Source of the DNA: Dactylis glomerata
Lineage: Eukaryota; Streptophyta; Magnoliopsida; Poales; Poaceae
Direction: 5' to 3'
Assembly (NCBI GenBank): GCA_007115705.1
Contig: QXEO01000531.1
Location: 12,385,912-12,449,911, forward strand
Length of the DNA stretch: 64,000 nucleotides
Below the pieces are notes generated by a model. That model worked only from the letters and a program-made list of their open reading frames with translations. It made no database searches and had not been told where the DNA came from. Of this stretch, positions 43,652-54,589 are shown one piece after another. Position numbers and translations under genes: made by a program. Numbering within the stretch: the first letter of the stretch is position 1; every line of letters starts with the position of its first letter.

Positions 43652-46600
43652 CCTTGCTGCCAAATTTTTATTCTTGGAATCAAAAGGTGTTTCTTACTAT
43701 TTTGTATTGATGTTCTAAATTGTAGAAAGTTGCACAAATTGGTTTGATTTAATTCTGAATCAAAATGTAAAAGTTATCAAGAAAAGGAGAAAATAGAAAA
43801 GAATAAAAAAAGAAAGAAGAAAAAAAAAGGAAGTGAACCGAGCAGCCCAGTCTGGCCCAACAACAGCGGCCCGCTAACCGAACCGAAACGGTAACCCCCT
43901 CTCTCTATTTCCCCACCGACGGGTGGAACCTACCAGCCAGCCTGACAAGCCGACCCCACCAGTCAGATCCATCATCAACCCCAGCCGTTTCCTCCCCTCC
44001 CGCACCAGAAACCGCCCGGCACGATCTCCCTTTTCCCCGTGCCTCCAGAGATCGAAACGGCCCCCGCGACGACGCCCCTCTTATTCCCCTCCTTTCCCTC
44101 TCCAGTTCCCCCTCCTTTCCCCTGCTCAAATCGCCACCAATCTACAGAGATTGCACGCCGGAGATCCATTTCTATTTTGGCCACCGACGACGAAATTGTT
44201 GGGTACAGGAAGCTCTAGGCCTCCATTATCTTTTCCCATCGCTTTCCTCTATTTCCCGCACCCAGTGATGCCCTTCTTACTCGAATTTCGCAGCGGCACG
44301 ACCACAGTACATTTCTCCCCGAGCCGCCGCTAGCCGGAGCACCTCCGTCCACGTGCAGTCACCCCGGGAGGCTTCGCCTGGAACCGCCGGTCAAGCACGC
44401 CACCTCGAGAAACCGAGCTGCACCTCGTACAACCCTCCGCCACCATCCAAGACCACGGGAACACCCTCGTCGTCGACTGCCTGGGCGCCCTCGCCGGAGT
44501 CCCGCTCGCCGGTGAGCTCTCCCCTCTTCCTTCTCCTTCTGTTCGTTAGATCCTGAATCAACAGCCCAGATTAGAAAGATAATACCGAATTGGTATCCTC
44601 CAATGACGTTGTGCCACGTGGAAGTCCTGTCAACGGCCCCGCCAGCCGGTCAAACCCTAGTCAAAGTTTGATTTAAAATTTGAATTTAAATCTCTGTTTC
44701 TGTCCAGATCTTGTAAAATGCATATCAAATAATATACAAGTCCAAAAATTACAAATTTATATCAATGGAATCCTAAAAATGTGTAGAACCTGATTATGCA
44801 AAAACATTTCATGGTTACTGTACAAATTATTGAAGTGAAATTCAAATGGTGTAGATTGCATATTAGCACCAATTAATTCATATCATTTGCTCTGATCATC
44901 CAAAAATAACAAATTTGTAGTCCCTACAATCCTCTTAACTTGTAGAACACATTAGAATCAAGAAATACCAAAGTTGACACGTGCACAAACTTGGTGCATT
45001 CAAATTTATTCAAATCACCAATTTGATCATAACTTGAATTCTAAAATTGATTTTGGAGTGAAACCAATTGCAGTAGTTCTGTTTTACAGTAACCCATCCA
45101 GTAGTATCACTGCCCAAAATATTTGAAATCCTTTGTAAATATTCAAATTCAAATATGAGGATTTGAGTATTTTCATCATAAGATTAATTCTATAATTCTT
45201 TTCAATATGAATCCTTCTACAAAAGTGAATCATATGATCATACCTATTTATCCCTATCATGGTTGCCCTTGATCATGACCCAATATCATGCCATCTTATT
45301 CTTGTGGACCTAGTTCACAATATTCAAATTACAATTGAGTAATTTGAGTAAATTGTGAATGTATCTCATTTTGTTATACCCTTGCCAATGTGGTGATAAA
45401 CCCTACCCTATATCACTCATACCCCAAAATCATTTAGATCCATTATTGTCCTTGTTTCATAACCAAAACTAGTTTGAATTCTTCAAAGAAGAATTTAAAC
45501 ATTGACATGGCCAATTCTTAAGAATCAAACCCTAGTTCAAGTTAATCCTTTTGTCCAAGAAAATCTTGTGGCCAAGAAGCCACCATCATTCTAAATAACA
45601 TGAATACATATTCAACCCCCTGCCAACTTAATCCTGTTGGCCTATATTGAACTATTCAATTTACAAATGAGTTAATTGAGTAAATCAATATATCACAAAT
45701 ACATACCTAAGCCTATGTGTAACTTATACTATTTGAGTAAGTGTTCTCACCCTTTATTCAGTAAAGTTCTAGTTGCACTAATCTGTACTTATGTGAATCT
45801 ATTCATATGAGGCATCTCTAAACTCTAACCAAGCTTATGCCAAGCATAAGATTTTATCAATACATTGTTAGCTTGGAGGATCACTCCTTTCCAATCATTA
45901 AACCTTGCCATCCAAACTCTCAACCCATATCTTGAAAGCCAAGCTTCTAGCCATATCTCTCTCATCACAGAAATCATAAGAACTTTAAAATGTTAAACCA
46001 ATCCTTTTCATTTGCTTGTCTTGCTTGATTTGTTGCTTTTGGTGTGGTGTGTTTACTTTGTGTATCTCTACATTATAGATTGGTTTGGAGAGCCATACAT
46101 TTTGTTGAGAGAAGAGAAAAGGATTTAAGCTTCAAAAGGCAAGTGACACACATGTTCCCCTACCCATTTTATTATATGCATTAGTGGTTTCAATACTGTG
46201 CATGATATGAAATTTTTAAAGTGGTTATGAAATGCTTAGCTCCTAGTAGTGGTAGCTATCCCTTAAACCCCACTTGCTAGGATTACAAACTTACTATGGA
46301 AAATGATGCCATGTCTTGTTTTCAAATTGTTATGAAAATTAAAATACAACCCCAATGAAACACCTGGGTGGAAATGGCATTGCTTGGTTTATGTTGAGTG
46401 GCTACCCAGGGCTACACACCTGGCTATCAACCTAGGATTTGTGTGGTTGTCGTCGCCTGGTGGTACACTTGTGGACGGCCACCCAGGAACAAAGAGACTA
46501 CCATGTTTTCCTTGCTTAGTGAGCTTCCAGTGCAGCCTTATGACAATATGGGCTCTGTCTTGATTGAGTATGATGTGAGGGTTCATCCATGGGTACTGAC

Positions 46601-46852
46601 AGAGGGTGGCATTTTGGGCACAGTCAGATTCGGATGGTTGAATGCTCCTTCTGAAAGGTCTTGTCTCATTTTATGTATGGGCGTAAAATGAGTCTTAAGG
46701 TGAAAGTGCACAACCCCTGTAGGGTGTAAAACTAATCGATTAGCCGTGTCCCCGGTTATGGACAATTTGAGTTCCTAGACATGGATGTACGGAAGAGTCT
46801 CATCATCATTTCTAAATAAAATAAAATTGTTTAGAAACACTCAGGACAGGGA

Positions 46853-47090
46853 CTACTCAGGGCTACACACCTGGCTATCAACCTAGGACTTGTGTGGTGG
46901 TTTTCACCTGAGGGTTATCCTGGTTTTGTTGAGTAACTACTCAGGGCTGCACACCTGGCTATCAACCCAGGATTTGTGTGGTGGTTTTCACCTGAGGGTT
47001 ATTCTGGTTTTGTTGAGTAACTACTCGGGGCCACATACCCTACAAGTGTGTGGTTGTCTTCGCCTGGGGGTTATCTTGACCTTAAAAGTT
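46853..47090 (+). repeat. 84-bp tandem repeat in left LTR of element F
   Basis: Units start at 46853, 46937 and 47021 with CTACTC(A/G)GGGC; the first two are almost identical and the third is diverged and incomplete. A further related unit lies at 46399-46470 (GGCTACCCAGGGCTACACAC). The same array is at 53897-54134 in the right LTR. Confidence 0.85.
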
Positions 47091-47545
47091 TTCAATGATT
47101 AAAAAAGTGTTGATTTGAAAATGATAGGATAAAATTTGCTTTGAGCAAATCTCCCATAAGCTCCACCAGCCAAATATCATGTAGATAGTTCTTTCACAAC
47201 AGCCACCAAATATGTGTCATTTGCCAGTACATCATTGTACTGACCCCCATTCATGGGGCTGCATATTCAAATGTGCAGGTTTTCAGATAAAGATCGTTAG
47301 TAGGATCTCGAGACTACATTCCAACATTTCTGCCTGTGGCACGTGATGAAGATGGAGGCTCATTGCCACTTTGTTTTCCGCTGTGAATCTGTAATGTTTT
47401 TGAGACTTATGTAACTGGATCTGCGATGTAATATTTGATACTATTGCAATGATCACTATATTTGTACTGTGGTGCTATCAGTGATCCAGGGAATAGCACT
47501 TAACACAGGTGTTCCACCTTAATTCAAAGGTGGGGCGTTACAAAA

Positions 47546-47557
47546 TGGTATCAGAGC
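47546..47557 (+). other. Primer binding site of element F
   Basis: TGGTATCAGAGC three bases after the LTR end GGGGCGTTACA. Confidence 0.85.
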
Positions 47558-48196
47558 ATAGTGTTGCCTGTAGGATCAAGACCCTAGGTTTGGAATTAGA
47601 AACAGGAAGACCCTAGGATAAAATAATAATTCTATCTCATCTTGTTTCTGTTTATAAAAAAATTGCATTTTGAACTCCTTGTATTCTCCCCTACTTCCTC
47701 TCCAAATGTTTCCTTTTGCTATAGATGACCCTAACCTGAAATCATCAACAAAGGATATAAGATCACAATGTTCCAGAAGTGTGACACTGATACTCCATAT
47801 ATTTTCCTCGGCTCAACATGAAGAACTACATTGAAGGCCAAACAAAGAATTTGGAGAAAGACTCAAATGCAGCTTGCACAACTCTAGAAGATGAATCAAG
47901 GAAGTGGAGAAGAAACTTGTAGTACACAAGCAAGTAATAGACTAGACCACCAACAATTCTAATTTATAGAACAAACAATATCGTAATAATCTAATGATCA
48001 TACCAAATTGGGGTATGGCCATGCTAGATTATTAGTGTTTGACCTGGTTTGCTTGATGTGATGAATATTTGTTAGATGTTGTTTGTAAGATGAATTCTCT
48101 TGATCTGCTGTGTTTGGGTAGAAAACTCTTCTCTAGATCTTTTCTGTCTATTTCTCATCTATGCTAAGACCTAAACCTCTCCTAAACCCCAAATAG

Positions 48197-49129
48197 ATGC
48201 ATACCCAACCCCAAGACAATCACAACAACCCTCAATTGGAGAGAGCAATGCAACAGTTGGTTGAAGCTCACATAGGAATGATGCGAGTGTTAACTCAAAA
48301 TGTGGTTAATCATGATAGCAAAGAGCTACCCCCAGGAGTGCAGCAAGTACTGAATGATCATTCATGAATAGTACAGATGGTGTCCCAGATTGTGGCTAGT
48401 ACCAATAATAGCCTGCCACAAAATGATCATGGTGGAAAGACAACAAGAGGTAATGCTGAGATTGCACTACAAGCCTGTAAGAGATGTGGAGAAATAGGAC
48501 ACATGTCTAAGGAATGTCGTGAACAGTATCCCTATTGTGATGCAAGCCACCCATATGGAAAATGTCCCATGAGCCAAGTTACTTGTTTCCTATGCAAAGG
48601 AATCAATCATGTTCCTGCTGAGTGTAAGTTTTATTCCATGGTGCAACGAATGAATCAACAAGCCAAGGATGGAATGAGCCAACTGTTAGGAAAGACCCCT
48701 GAAGATGGAAGACCAAAGATGAAGGTGGAAGAGAAAATCATGGGAACAACACACAACCCTACCACCAAGTGTTGCTTTACATGTGAAGAGGAAGGACACT
48801 TATCTAGAGATTGCTTGAAGAAAAGAAAAAGGTGTCCCACCACGGTAGTGGAATATGAAGAAAATGAAGTAAGAGATCTTCTGGCCTTAGAGATACCCAA
48901 AAAGGAGAAGAAGAAGAAGAAGAAGAAGAAGAAGAAGATAAAGGATAAAGACAATAGCAAAACATTATGCTGGAATTGCAGGGAGCTTGGACATTATGCG
49001 AGGGAATGTCCAAAACCAAACATGCAAAGGGGAACAGATCTGGTCATTTGTCTGAAATGCAACCAAAAGGGACACTATGCAAGGAGATGCGAAGAGAAAA
49101 GCACTTCAAGACTTCAGAAAATGGGATAA
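48197..49129 (+). pseudogene. Element F gag-like protein with multiple CCHC zinc knuckles and no capsid
   Basis: The ATG at 48197 (MHTQPQDNHNNPQL) opens a 310-codon frame with a single TGA at 48365-48367, where CGA is the likely ancestor. After the stop the frame is intact to 49129. Five canonical CX2CX4HX4C knuckles are seen: CKRCGEIGHMSKEC, CFLCKGINHVPAEC, CFTCEEEGHLSRDC, CWNCRELGHYAREC and CLKCNQKGHYARRC, plus a degenerate one around YPYCDASHPYGKC. A run of lysines encoded by AAG repeats lies between knuckles 3 and 4. Such knuckles bind single-stranded nucleic acid as in retroviral nucleocapsid. The N-terminal part resembles the start of Gypsy gag, but the capsid domain is missing. A host CCHC protein is an alternative reading that position inside the element argues against. 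Confidence 0.7.
48899..48938 (+). repeat. AAG microsatellite
   Basis: About eleven AAG-type triplets within the zinc-knuckle ORF, encoding the poly-lysine stretch. Likely length-variable. Confidence 0.85.
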
Positions 49130-50194
49130 CTGAAGAGGTCATCAATACAAGGAGAGGACACAACAATGTGTAGCCAACTTGGAAGAATTTAAATGCAACT
49201 ATTGCCTTGTCATAAATATTGTAATGACTTGTAAGAGCTAAGGACAACCTTGTTGAATGGATTTTATTTTATTTTCCAATGAGATGGCAAGCCAAAGGAC
49301 ATGCAACTCAAGAGTTAACGCCATACGACAGAGTTTACGCAAAACCCTAGCTAAGGAACGATAGATTTGTTTTCTAAAATTCTAAAATGGGAGTTGGAAC
49401 ATTGGTTCTATCTCCAAGAAAATTTTGCCAAAGCTGGTGAGGTTGACCAAGAGTTAGAAATACGAGGTTTAACAAACCATGTATGAAGTAATGATTTGGG
49501 TGCAGGATGGATTGATCACCATTCCTACTACTCTTATTATTTTCTCTCATAATGTTGGCTTTGCGAACCTAGAGAGACATACCTACAAGAGAGACGACGT
49601 TGTTAAACCTTAACCTTAGGAGGATAATATACTACACCCCTTTATAGTAAGCCAGTGTGGCCAACACGTAGGAATTACGGTGAGAAAGAATCACAAGCTT
49701 ACCGTTAAAGAAGACACGCGATGGAAGGAGTCCTATTAATATGAAGAACTCCGTTTGACCCCGAAAGTGCTCACCAAGGAAGTAACCATAAGATAAAAGA
49801 ACTTCAAGGATGTCAGCAAAGAGGTTGTAGTGGAGACAGGGAATCACCTTAACATGGTCCACTGATTAACCCAAAGAGTGACCCTTCAGTGTCCAAAGTA
49901 GTTCAACAAACTACATTATTGGATAGGAACTCTACAATGGAGCAAAGTTATGCTCAAGCCTCATGGAGAAATATAGGAAACCCAGGTTTGAGAATAGACA
50001 CCCACCTATGGGAAATGAAGACAGAAGCTATCTATAGATTCAAAAGATGACCAGTGTCAGGTCAAACCAAGGATGCCCTTTCAGAACCCAAAAAAAACCT
50101 AGACCACCTACAAAAGTCTCTTTTAAGGGTGGTAGCCACCTAAGTACCCCAAACCCTTCTACCATTCTAGCCTCTTCAAATCTCGAGGACGAGA
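49130..50194 (+). other. Element F interior after the gag-like ORF, no gene seen
   Basis: About 1.1 kb, stop-rich in all frames and without visible protease, RT or integrase motifs. It ends with CTCGAGGACGAGATTTC, a sequence typical just before the 3' LTR in Del/Tekay-type elements. Confidence 0.6.
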
Positions 50195-50214
50195 TTTCTT
50201 TAAGGGTGGTAGTC
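50195..50214 (+). other. Polypurine tract of element F
   Basis: The stretch TTTAAGGGTGGTAGTC precedes the TG of the right LTR. Confidence 0.65.
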
Positions 50215-53200
50215 TGTAACATCCCAAGTTTTTGTCAAATTTTGGATAATTTTTTTATATTTTATTTGCATTGATTGAAAAAAAATCACAGGGAATTAAA
50301 ACTTTCGAGTATAATTAAATGCTTTTCCCTAAGGTTTTATTAAACCTTCAAAATCAAACTATTTCATTTCCAAGGTTTCCATTTTATAAAAGAGTTTCTT
50401 ATAAATACCCCATATTCAAATGTTAGTTAGAAAAACCATTTCAAATTTTCTATTAATCCTCAAAGTACTCCCTTGAGAAAACATAAAATCAAAAATACTA
50501 TTTTGTGTTTATTCAAACTTATGCAAGCTATCTTGCAAAGAGATATTTACAAAATGATCTATACAAAAGGAGGTATGTATTATCAACAAGGTTTTTGAAA
50601 AGGAATTTCAAAATCTCATTCAAAGAATTAATTTAAAAACCTTATTTTCCATATATGAATGTATGCAAGGAACCACTAGGAGTTAAATGCATACCTTGCT
50701 GCCAAATTTTTATTCTTGGAATCAAAAGGTGTTTCTTACTGTTTTGTATTGATGTGCTAAATTGTAGAAAGTTGCACAAATTGGTTTGATTTAATTCTGA
50801 ATCAAAATGCAAAAGTTATAAAGAAAAGGAGAAACAGAAAAAAGAATAAAAAAAGAAAGAAGAAAAAAAAAGAGAAAAGAAAGGAAGTGAACCGAGCAGC
50901 CCGGTCTGGCCCAACAACAGCGGCCCGCTAACCGAACCGAAACGGTAACCCCCTCTCTCTATTTCCCCACCGACAGGTGGAGCCCACCTGCCAGCCTGAC
51001 AAGCCGACCCCACCGGTCAGATCCATCATCAACCCCAGCCGTTTCCTCCCCTCCCGCACCAGAAACCGCCCGGCACGATCTCCCTTTTCCCCTCACCTCC
51101 AGAGATCAAAACGGCCCCCGCGACAATGCCCCTCTTATTCCCCTCCTTTCCCTCTCTAGTTCCCCCTTCTTTCCCCTGCTCAAATCGCCACCAGTCTACA
51201 GAGATTGCACACCGGAGATCCGTTTCTATTTCGGCCACCGATGACGAAATTGTCGGGTACAGGAAGCCCTAGGCCTCCATTATCTTTTCCCATCGCTTTC
51301 CTCTATTTCCCGCACCCAGTGATGCCCTTCTTACTCAAATTTCGCAGCGGCACGACCACGGTACATTTCTCCCCGAGCCGCCGCTAGCCGCTGCACCTTC
51401 GTCCACGTGCAGTCACCCCAGGAGGCTTCGCCTGGAACCGCCGATCAAGCACGCCACCTCAAGAAACCGAGCCGCACCTCGTACAACCCTCCGCCACCAT
51501 CCAGGACCACGGGAACACCCTCCCCGTCGACCACCTGGGCGCCCTCGTCGGAGTCCCGCTCGCCGGTGAGCTCTCCCCTCTTCCTTCTCCTTCTGTTCGT
51601 TAGATCCTGAATCAACAGCCCAGATTAGAAAGATAATACCGAATCGGTATCCTCCAATGATGTTGTGCCACGTGGAAGTCCTGTCAACGGCCCCGCCAGC
51701 CGGTCAAACCCTAGTCAAAGTTTGATTTAAAATTTGAATTTAAATCTCTGTTTCTGTCCAGATCTTGTAAAATGCATATCAAATAATCTACAAGTCCAAA
51801 AATTACAAATTTTATATCAATGGAATACTAAAAATGTGTAGAACCTGATTATGCAAAAACATTTCATGGTTACTGTACAAATTATTGAAGTGAAATTCAA
51901 ATGGTGTAGATTGCATATTAGCACCAATTAATTCATATCATTTGCTCTGATCATCCAAAAATAACAAATTTGTAGTCCCTGGAATCCTCTTAACTTGTAG
52001 AACACATTAGAATCAAGAAATACCAAAGTTGACACGTGCACAAACTTGGTGCATTCAAATTTATTCAAATCACTAATTTGATCATAACTTGAATTCTAAA
52101 ATTGATTTTGGAGTGAAACCAATTGCAGTAGTTCTGTTTTACAGTAACCCATCCAGTAGTATCACTGCCCAAAATATTTGAAACCCTTGTAAATATTCAA
52201 ATTCAAATATGAGGATTTGAGTATTTTCATCATAAGATTAATTCTATAATTCTTTTCAATATGAATCCTTCTACAAAAGTGAATCATATGATCATACCTA
52301 TCTATCCCTATCATGGTTGCCCTTGATCATGACCCAATATCATGCCATCTTATTCTTGTGGACCCAGTTCACAATATTCAAATTACAATTGAGTAATTTG
52401 AGTAAATTGTGAATGTATCTCATTTTGTTATACCCTTGCCAATGAGGTGATAAACCCTACCCTATATCACTCATACCCCAAAATCATTCAGATCCATTAT
52501 TGTCCTTGTTTCATAACCAAAACTAGTTTGAATTCTTCAAAGAAGAATTTAAACATTGACATGGCCAATTCTTAAGAATCAAACCCTAGTTCAAGTTAAT
52601 CCTTTTGTCCAAGAAAATCTTGTGGCCAAGAAGCCACCATCATTCTAAATAACATGCATACATATTCAACCCCCTGCCAACTTAATCCTGTTGGCCTATA
52701 TTGAACTATTGAATTTACAAATGAGTTAATTGAGTAAATCAATATATCACAAATACATACCTAAGCCTATGTGTAACTTATACTATTTGAGTAAGTGTTC
52801 TCACCCTTTATTCAGTAAAGTTCTAGTTGCACTAATCTATACTTATGTGAATCTATTCATATGAGGCATCTCTAAACTCTAACCAAGCTTATGCCAAGCA
52901 TAAGATTTTATCAATACATTGTTAGCTTGGAGGATCACTCCTTTCCAATCATTAAACCTTGCCATCCAAACTCTCAACCCATATCTTGAAAGCCAAACTT
53001 CTAGCCATATCTCTCTCATCACAGAAATCATAAGAACTTTAAAATGTTAAACCAATCCTTTTCTTTTGCGTGTCTTGCTTGATTTGTTGCTTTTGGTGTG
53101 GTGTGTTTACTTTGTGTATCTCTACATTATAGATTGGTTTGGAGAGCCATACATTTTGTTGAGAGAAGAGAAAGGGATTTAAGCTTCAAAAGGCAAGTGA

Positions 53201-54584
53201 CACACATGTTCCCCTACCCATTTTATTATATGCATTAGTGGTTTCAATAGTGTGCATGATATGAAATTTTCAAAGTGGTTATAAAATGCTTAGCTCCTAG
53301 TAGTGGTAGCTATCCCTTAAACCCCACTTGCTAGGATTACAAACTGACTATGGAAAATGATGCCATGTCTTGTTTTCAAATTGTTATGAAAATTAAAATA
53401 CAACCCCAATGAAACACCTAGGTGGAAATGGCATTGCTTGGTTTATGTTGAGTGGCTACCCAGGGCTACACACCTGGCTACCAACCCAGGATTTGTGTGG
53501 TTGTCGTCGCCTGGGGGTACAATTGTGGACGGCCACCCAGGAACAAAGAGACTACCATGTTTTCCTTGCTTAGTGAGCTTCCAGTGCAGCCTTATGACAA
53601 TATGAGCTCTGTCTTGATTGAGTATGATGTGAGGGTTCTTTCATGGGTACTGACAGAGGGTGGTATTTTGGGCACGGTCAGATCCGGATGGTTCTTGAAA
53701 GGTCTTGTCTCATTTTATGTATGGGCGTAAAATGAGTCTTAAGGTGAAAGTGCACAACCCCTGTAGGGTGTAAAACTAATCGATTAGTCGTGTCCCCGGT
53801 TATGGACAATTTGAGTTCCTAGACATGGATGTACGGAAGAGTCTCATCATCATTTCTAAATAAAATAAAATTGTTTAGAAACACTCAGGACAGGGACTAC
53901 TCAGGGCTACACACCTGGCTATCAACCTAGGACTTGTGTGGTGGTTTTCACCTGAGGGTTATCCTGGTTTTGTTGAGTAACTACTCAGGGCTGCACACCT
54001 GGCTATCAACCTAGGATTTGTGTGGTGGTTTTCACCTGAGGGTTATTCTGGTTTTGTTGAGTAACTACTCAGGGCCACATACCTTGCAAGTGTGTGGTTG
54101 TCTTCGCCTGGGGGTTATCTTGACCTTAAAAGTTTTCAATGATTAAAAAAGTGTTGATTTGAAAATGATAGGATAAAATTTGCTTTGAGCAAATCTCCCA
54201 TAAGCTCCACTAGCCAAATATCATGTAGATAGTTCTTTCACAACAGCCACCAAATATGTGTCATTTGCCAATACATCATTGTACTGACTCCCATTCTTGG
54301 GGCTGCATATTCAAATGTGCAGGTTTTCAGATAAAGATCGTTAGTAGGATCTCGAGACTACATTCCAACATGTCTGCCTGTGGCACGTGATGAAGATGGA
54401 GGCTCATTGCCACTTTGTTTTCCGTTGTGAATCTGTAATGTTTTAAGACTTATGTAACTGGATCTGCGATGTAATATTTGATACTATTGCAATGATCACT
54501 ATATTTGTACTGTGGTGCTATCAGTGATCCAGGAATAGCACTTAACACAGGTGTTCCACCTTAATTCAAAGGTGGGGCGTTACA
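50215..54584 (+). repeat. Right LTR of element F (4370 bp)
   Basis: TGTAACATCCCAAG to GGGGCGTTACA; direct repeat of the reassembled left LTR with about 1.3% difference in the stretch I compared (45001-46000 against its partner). It carries the 84-bp tandem array at 53897-54134. Followed by GCTGA. Confidence 0.9.
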
Positions 54585-54589
54585 GCTGA

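Larger units (their letters stand above)
34746..47542 (+). repeat. Left LTR of element F, split by element G
   Basis: Segments 34746-35246 and 43657-47542. It contains an A/T-rich 5' part, a GC-rich stretch near 43850-44540, a TTATAAATACC promoter-like motif near 34949, and 84-bp tandem repeats at 46853-47090. Frames in the GC-rich part (43923-44333) are not preserved in the other LTR, so no gene is called. Confidence 0.85.
34746..54584 (+). mobile_element. Element F: non-autonomous long-LTR (LARD-like) element, interrupted by element G
   Basis: The left LTR is 34746-35246 plus 43657-47542 (about 4.39 kb), the interior only 47543-50214 (2.67 kb), and the right LTR 50215-54584 (4.37 kb). Without element G and its 5-bp duplication the element is about 11.43 kb. 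Both LTRs start TGTAACATCCCAAG and end GGGGCGTTACA; GCTGA flanks. It has a tRNA-Met primer site, a polypurine tract, and one gag-like ORF without capsid or pol. Long LTRs, short interior and no pol match the LARD class described in barley (Sukkula is the known example); family identity is untested. I count about 13 differences per kb between LTRs, so roughly half a million years at 1.3e-8. Confidence 0.85.

Noticed and set aside
43923..44333. A 136-codon Pro/Arg/Ser-rich frame in the left LTR of element F
   Set aside because: The right LTR copy is broken into two 60-codon frames despite high nucleotide identity, so coding is not conserved.
46853..47090. Regular 84-bp repeats considered as CRISPR-like array
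   Set aside because: The units are contiguous without variable spacers, are duplicated in both LTRs, and the setting is a plant retrotransposon.
48197..49129. Zinc-knuckle ORF as a host CNBP-like gene
   Set aside because: It lies between a primer site and a polypurine tract within a complete element with target duplications, and its N-terminus resembles the start of a Gypsy gag.
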